DNA from: Paenibacillus arenilitoris
Lineage (GTDB): Bacteria; Bacillota; Bacilli; Paenibacillales; Paenibacillaceae
Reading direction: 5' to 3'
Length of the DNA stretch: 64,000 nucleotides
Assembly: GCF_014705655.1 (NCBI RefSeq)
Contig: NZ_JACXIY010000008.1
Span: forward strand, 1 to 64,000
Part shown: positions 61,300 through 64,000 of the stretch, in pieces
Layout: every line of letters starts with the position of its first letter
How positions within the stretch are numbered: the stretch's first letter is position 1
Translations under genes and position numbers: made by a program
The notes under the pieces: model-generated
Seen by the model: the letters and a program-made list of their open reading frames with translations, nothing else
Told to the model about the DNA's origin: nothing
Databases searched by the model: none

Positions 61300-62093
61300 C
61301 GGCGAACCGTCTTATCCTGGCCGCTGCGATGCTGGCAGGGCTTCTGCTTGTTAGCGGCTGCGGGACGCAGGCGGGCACGATCGACGGCGATACGCCGGGT
61401 TTTTTCAACCACTATGTCATTTATCCGCTGTCCGCGGCGCTGCAGTACTTGGCCGGGCTGTTCCAAGGCAGCTACGGACTCGCGATTGTCGGCATCACGC
61501 TCATCATCCGTCTGGCCTTGCTGCCGCTTATGATGCGCCAGTACCGCTCGCAGTCGCGGATGCGCGAGAAGATGGCGGCCATGCAGCCGGAGCTGAAGCA
61601 GCTTCAGGAGAAGTACAAAGGGAAGACGGATGCCGAATCGAAGCAGAAGCTTCAGCAGGAGACGCTGCAGCTGTACCAGAAGCATCAGGTTAATCCGCTG
61701 GCGATGGGCTGCCTGCCGATGCTCATTCAAATGCCGATTCTGATGGGTTTGTATTCGGCGATCCGGATGACGCCGGAGCTGGCGGAACATTCGTTCCTCT
61801 GGTTCAAGCTCGGCTCGCCGGATATCGTGCTGCCGATCGTCGCGGCGCTCGTCTATTTCGTCCAGTTCAAGGTGTCGCAGACGACGCAGCCGGGCACGAG
61901 CGAGGCGCAGCAGAAGCAGCTGGCGTTCATGGGCTACCTGTCGCCGATCCTGATGGGCGTGTTCGCGCTGTCGGCTCCGGCGGCGATCTCGCTGTATTGG
62001 GTGACGGGCGGGCTGTTCATGATCGCGCAGTCGTATTTGGCGAAGAAAGCGTACGCCCCGAAGGCGGATGTCGCGCTGGAGGGCGGCGCGTAG
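61269..62093 (+). CDS. yidC: Membrane protein insertase YidC/OxaA (SpoIIIJ type)
   Basis: A 274-residue lipoprotein insertase that places proteins into the membrane with or without Sec. Signal peptide with lipobox VSGC (Cys31), five helices, the conserved positive residue in the groove (TLIIRLALLPLMMRQ) and the cytoplasmic hairpin rich in Gln/Lys (MQPELKQLQEKYKGK). Because no rpmH-rnpA genes lie near, this is probably an additional paralogue of the oxaA type. GAGGAGG is present before the ATG. Confidence 0.94.
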   Translation: MRWNNVFPTLTANRLILAAAMLAGLLLVSGCGTQAGTIDGDTPGFFNHYVIYPLSAALQYLAGLFQGSYGLAIVGITLIIRLALLPLMMRQYRSQSRMREKMAAMQPELKQLQEKYKGKTDAESKQKLQQETLQLYQKHQVNPLAMGCLPMLIQMPILMGLYSAIRMTPELAEHSFLWFKLGSPDIVLPIVAALVYFVQFKVSQTTQPGTSEAQQKQLAFMGYLSPILMGVFALSAPAAISLYWVTGGLFMIAQSYLAKKAYAPKADVALEGGA

Positions 62094-62115
62094 AACAAAG
62101 GAGACGATCAATCGG

Positions 62116-62940
62116 ATGTCTGTCGGCGTATTGGCTCATTTATTCGGAAGCTTGCCCTATAAGGAGCTTCCCGCAAAGGTGGCGGCGAGCGGCTTCACCC
62201 ATGTGCAGCTTGCGCTGTGGAAGGCGATCGGCGATATCGATTTCAGCGAGCCGGGCAACCTGAGCCCTGGGCTGGCCGGCGCGGTCGGCGAGCAGTTCGA
62301 CAAGAACGGCGTCGCGATCTCGGTGCTCGGCTGCTATGTGCACCTGTTCGACCGCGACGAGGCGCAGCGCCGCCGGAACGTGGCGCGCTTCAAGGAACTG
62401 CTGCGCTACGCGCGCGACTTCGGGGCGCCGATGGTAGCCGCGGAGACGGGCCGGCACGGGGACGGCGTCTATACGGACCGAGACTGGGCCGTCATGAAGG
62501 CGACGCTCGAGGAGCTCGCGGAGGAAGCGGAGAAGCGGGGCGTATTCGTCGGGCTGGAAGCGGCGCAGGGCCATCTGGTCGGCACCGCCTCCGAGCTGGC
62601 CCGAATGCTGGAGGAGGTGCCGTCCCCGAACGTCGGCGTCGTCATCGACCCCGGCAACCTGCTGACGGCGGACAATTTCGCCCGGCAGAACGAAGTGATC
62701 GAGGAGGCGTTCGCGCTGCTCGGCAGCCGCGTTATCGCCGCGCACGCGAAGGACCGGATGCCGCTTGCGGACGGATCGCTCGGAACGGCGACGGCCGGGC
62801 TGGGCGCGATGAATTACGAGCTGTACATGAAGCTTCTTAACCGATACAAGCCGCATGTGCATATCATTATGGAGGAAGCGAAGGAGCATCAGATGGCGCA
62901 GTCGAAGGCGTACATCGAGGGCATTCGCGGCCGCGTATAG
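62116..62940 (+). CDS. Sugar phosphate isomerase/epimerase (TIM barrel, AP endonuclease 2 fold)
   Basis: A 274-residue TIM-barrel enzyme of the xylose-isomerase-like group. Metal-ligand residues are suggested by GLEAAQGHL (Glu), GVVIDPGNLL (Asp), AAHAKDR (His) and HIIMEEAKEH (Glu). Members include myo-inosose dehydratase and hexulose isomerases; substrate not decided. The ATG follows AAAGGAGACGATCAATCGG, 22 bp after yidC. A terminator follows. Confidence 0.88.
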   Translation: MSVGVLAHLFGSLPYKELPAKVAASGFTHVQLALWKAIGDIDFSEPGNLSPGLAGAVGEQFDKNGVAISVLGCYVHLFDRDEAQRRRNVARFKELLRYARDFGAPMVAAETGRHGDGVYTDRDWAVMKATLEELAEEAEKRGVFVGLEAAQGHLVGTASELARMLEEVPSPNVGVVIDPGNLLTADNFARQNEVIEEAFALLGSRVIAAHAKDRMPLADGSLGTATAGLGAMNYELYMKLLNRYKPHVHIIMEEAKEHQMAQSKAYIEGIRGRV

Positions 62941-62953
62941 CAAGCGGAGATAA

Positions 62954-62992
62954 ACGGCAGCCCCGCGGGAATTTCGGGGTTGCCGTTTTTTT
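62954..62992 (+). terminator. Terminator after the isomerase gene
   Basis: ACGGCAGCCCCG pairs with CGGGGTTGCCGT, followed by seven T. Confidence 0.92.
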
Positions 62993-63149
62993 GCCATGCT
63001 CCCATAATGGAACATATTGATCAATGCGATTCGGGGAAAGTCCGATGAGGATCGGAATGGCCGCAAGCGACGATCCGGATGCCGGAGCTTGGGATGCTGC
63101 GCTCGGGAAGGCTGCCGGCATTCGATTGATCAGAGAAGGGGATGAACCG

Positions 63150-64000
63150 ATGGAGCTGACCTATTTGCAGACGTTCCGCGAAATCGTGAAATGGGGGAGC
63201 TACACGCGCGCGGCCGAGCAGCTCGGCTATGCCCAATCGAGCGTGACGACGCAAATCCAGCGGCTGGAGGCGTCGTACGGCGCGGTGCTGTTCGAGCGGT
63301 ACGGCCGAACGATGAGGCTGACGATGGCGGGGGAAGCGCTGCTGCCGTATGCCAGCGAGATGCTCCGGCTGCATGCGGAATCGAAGGAGGTCGTGTCGAA
63401 GCAGTCGGCGGGCGCCTTGACGATCGGCACGATCGAGACGCTGGCCGCTTTTTTCCTGCCGCCGTACCTGCAAGCCTACCGCCGGGATTATCCCGAGATG
63501 AAGGTGAATTTGCAGCCGGGTAACGAGCCGTTCATTATCGAGGCGGTGAAGGAGGGGACGATGGACGTCGGGCTGATCCTCGATCCGCCGCTTGCGGACC
63601 CCGAGCTGCATACTGTTGTAGTGCGGAAGGAGGAGCTGGTCATCGCGGCGCATCCCGATCATCGGCTGGGCGGCCTTGCGGCGGCACAGGTACGGGATTT
63701 GGCCGGCGAATCGCTGATTCTGACCGAAGAGGGCTGCACGTACAGGGCCATGCTGCTTCGGGCGTTGAAGGAGGAGGGGGTCGAGCATCAGTTATCGTAC
63801 GAGTTCGGCAATCTGGAGGCGATCAAGCAGTGCGTCGTCTACGGACTTGGGGTCGCCCTGCTGCCGCGCATCGTCGTGGAGGAGGAGCTTCGGAACGGGC
63901 GATTGAAGGCGGTGCCGTTCTCGCATCCGTCATGCGAGTTCTACACGCAGCTTATTTATTCTCGCAAAAAGTGGATGTCGGCCGCCTTCCGAGACTTCAT
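63150..64000 (+). CDS. LysR-family transcriptional regulator (cut by window end)
   Basis: At least 283 residues are visible and the frame is still open at base 64000. The N-terminal helix-turn-helix is SYTRAAEQLGYAQSSVTTQIQRLE (~17-40, given by sense), followed by the effector domain from ~88 (SAGALTIGTIETLAAFFLPPYL). The ATG is nine bases after GAAGGGG. Its length suggests that only a few residues are missing. A target is not indicated because the downstream and divergent neighbours are not in view. Confidence 0.9.
   Translation, partial: MELTYLQTFREIVKWGSYTRAAEQLGYAQSSVTTQIQRLEASYGAVLFERYGRTMRLTMAGEALLPYASEMLRLHAESKEVVSKQSAGALTIGTIETLAAFFLPPYLQAYRRDYPEMKVNLQPGNEPFIIEAVKEGTMDVGLILDPPLADPELHTVVVRKEELVIAAHPDHRLGGLAAAQVRDLAGESLILTEEGCTYRAMLLRALKEEGVEHQLSYEFGNLEAIKQCVVYGLGVALLPRIVVEEELRNGRLKAVPFSHPSCEFYTQLIYSRKKWMSAAFRDF

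Overview
The window looks like chromosomal DNA of a high-GC, spore-forming Firmicute of the Paenibacillaceae (Paenibacillus/Cohnella type). I infer this from strong AGGAGG ribosome sites, T-box leaders on tyrS and serS, a futalosine menaquinone pathway, LplB/YtcP-type sugar permeases with a membrane-bound YesS-type AraC regulator, a sporulation-kinase-like PAS histidine kinase, and DISM-type and N7TM-type membrane sensors. No rRNA, tRNA or CRISPR array was found.

Layout. 1-2 kb: an IS3 transposase remnant, a 42-bp tandem repeat and a small anchored protein. 2-5.4 kb: a TetR-controlled ABC exporter with twin operators. 5.5-10.6 kb: a palindrome array, a double hybrid kinase, a tail-to-tail SARP response regulator and a CheY. 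10.7-13 kb: a beta-propeller protein and a WecA/TagO-type transferase. 13-15 kb: an eCIS-cargo-like protein with a possible chaperone. 15-18.9 kb: a TrxB-like enzyme, an APH(3')-like kinase, a carbonic anhydrase and an autoregulated AHSA1-ArsR pair. 19.2-21 kb: an IS110/IS1111-type element. 21-26.7 kb: an AHSA1 protein, a decayed membrane gene, T-box tyrS, an MFS exporter with divergent TetR, and a cupin. 26.9-35 kb (mostly minus strand): mqnB-mqnD, a KtrB-type K+ channel, a diguanylate cyclase, a sensor kinase and two small genes. 35.3-42.3 kb: a membrane-fused multicopper oxidase, a very acidic small protein, a MATE exporter and a TetM-like GTPase. 42.4-48.5 kb: glyoxalase and FMN-reductase genes, a GAF kinase/NarL pair, T-box serS and a HAD hydrolase. 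49-58 kb: DUF1284 and DinB genes and a sugar ABC system with two paralogous binding proteins. 58.5-64 kb: an amino-acid ABC system, YidC, a sugar isomerase and the start of a LysR regulator.

The most unusual feature is not a gene. At least five intergenic sites carry arrays of short palindromes. Three of them (5553-5740, 47566-47756, 58224-58412) each contain four 25-bp palindromes built as 10-bp arm, 5-bp centre, 10-bp arm, with start-to-start spacings of 51, 61-63 and 51-52 bp. A fourth (48619-48939) has six near-perfect 10-5-10 palindromes at 50/72/51/72/51. A fifth (39979-40180) has seven shorter palindromes at steps of 21 and 51. The arm sequence differs between groups (TTTAGTTTCA, TTTGAGTGGA, ATCAGGTCTA, GTGAGG) while geometry and spacing are kept, and all spacings are near multiples of the DNA helical repeat. 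Several direct-repeat arrays here (42, ~21, 21 and 50/21 bp) show similar steps. I do not know a described element with this geometry.
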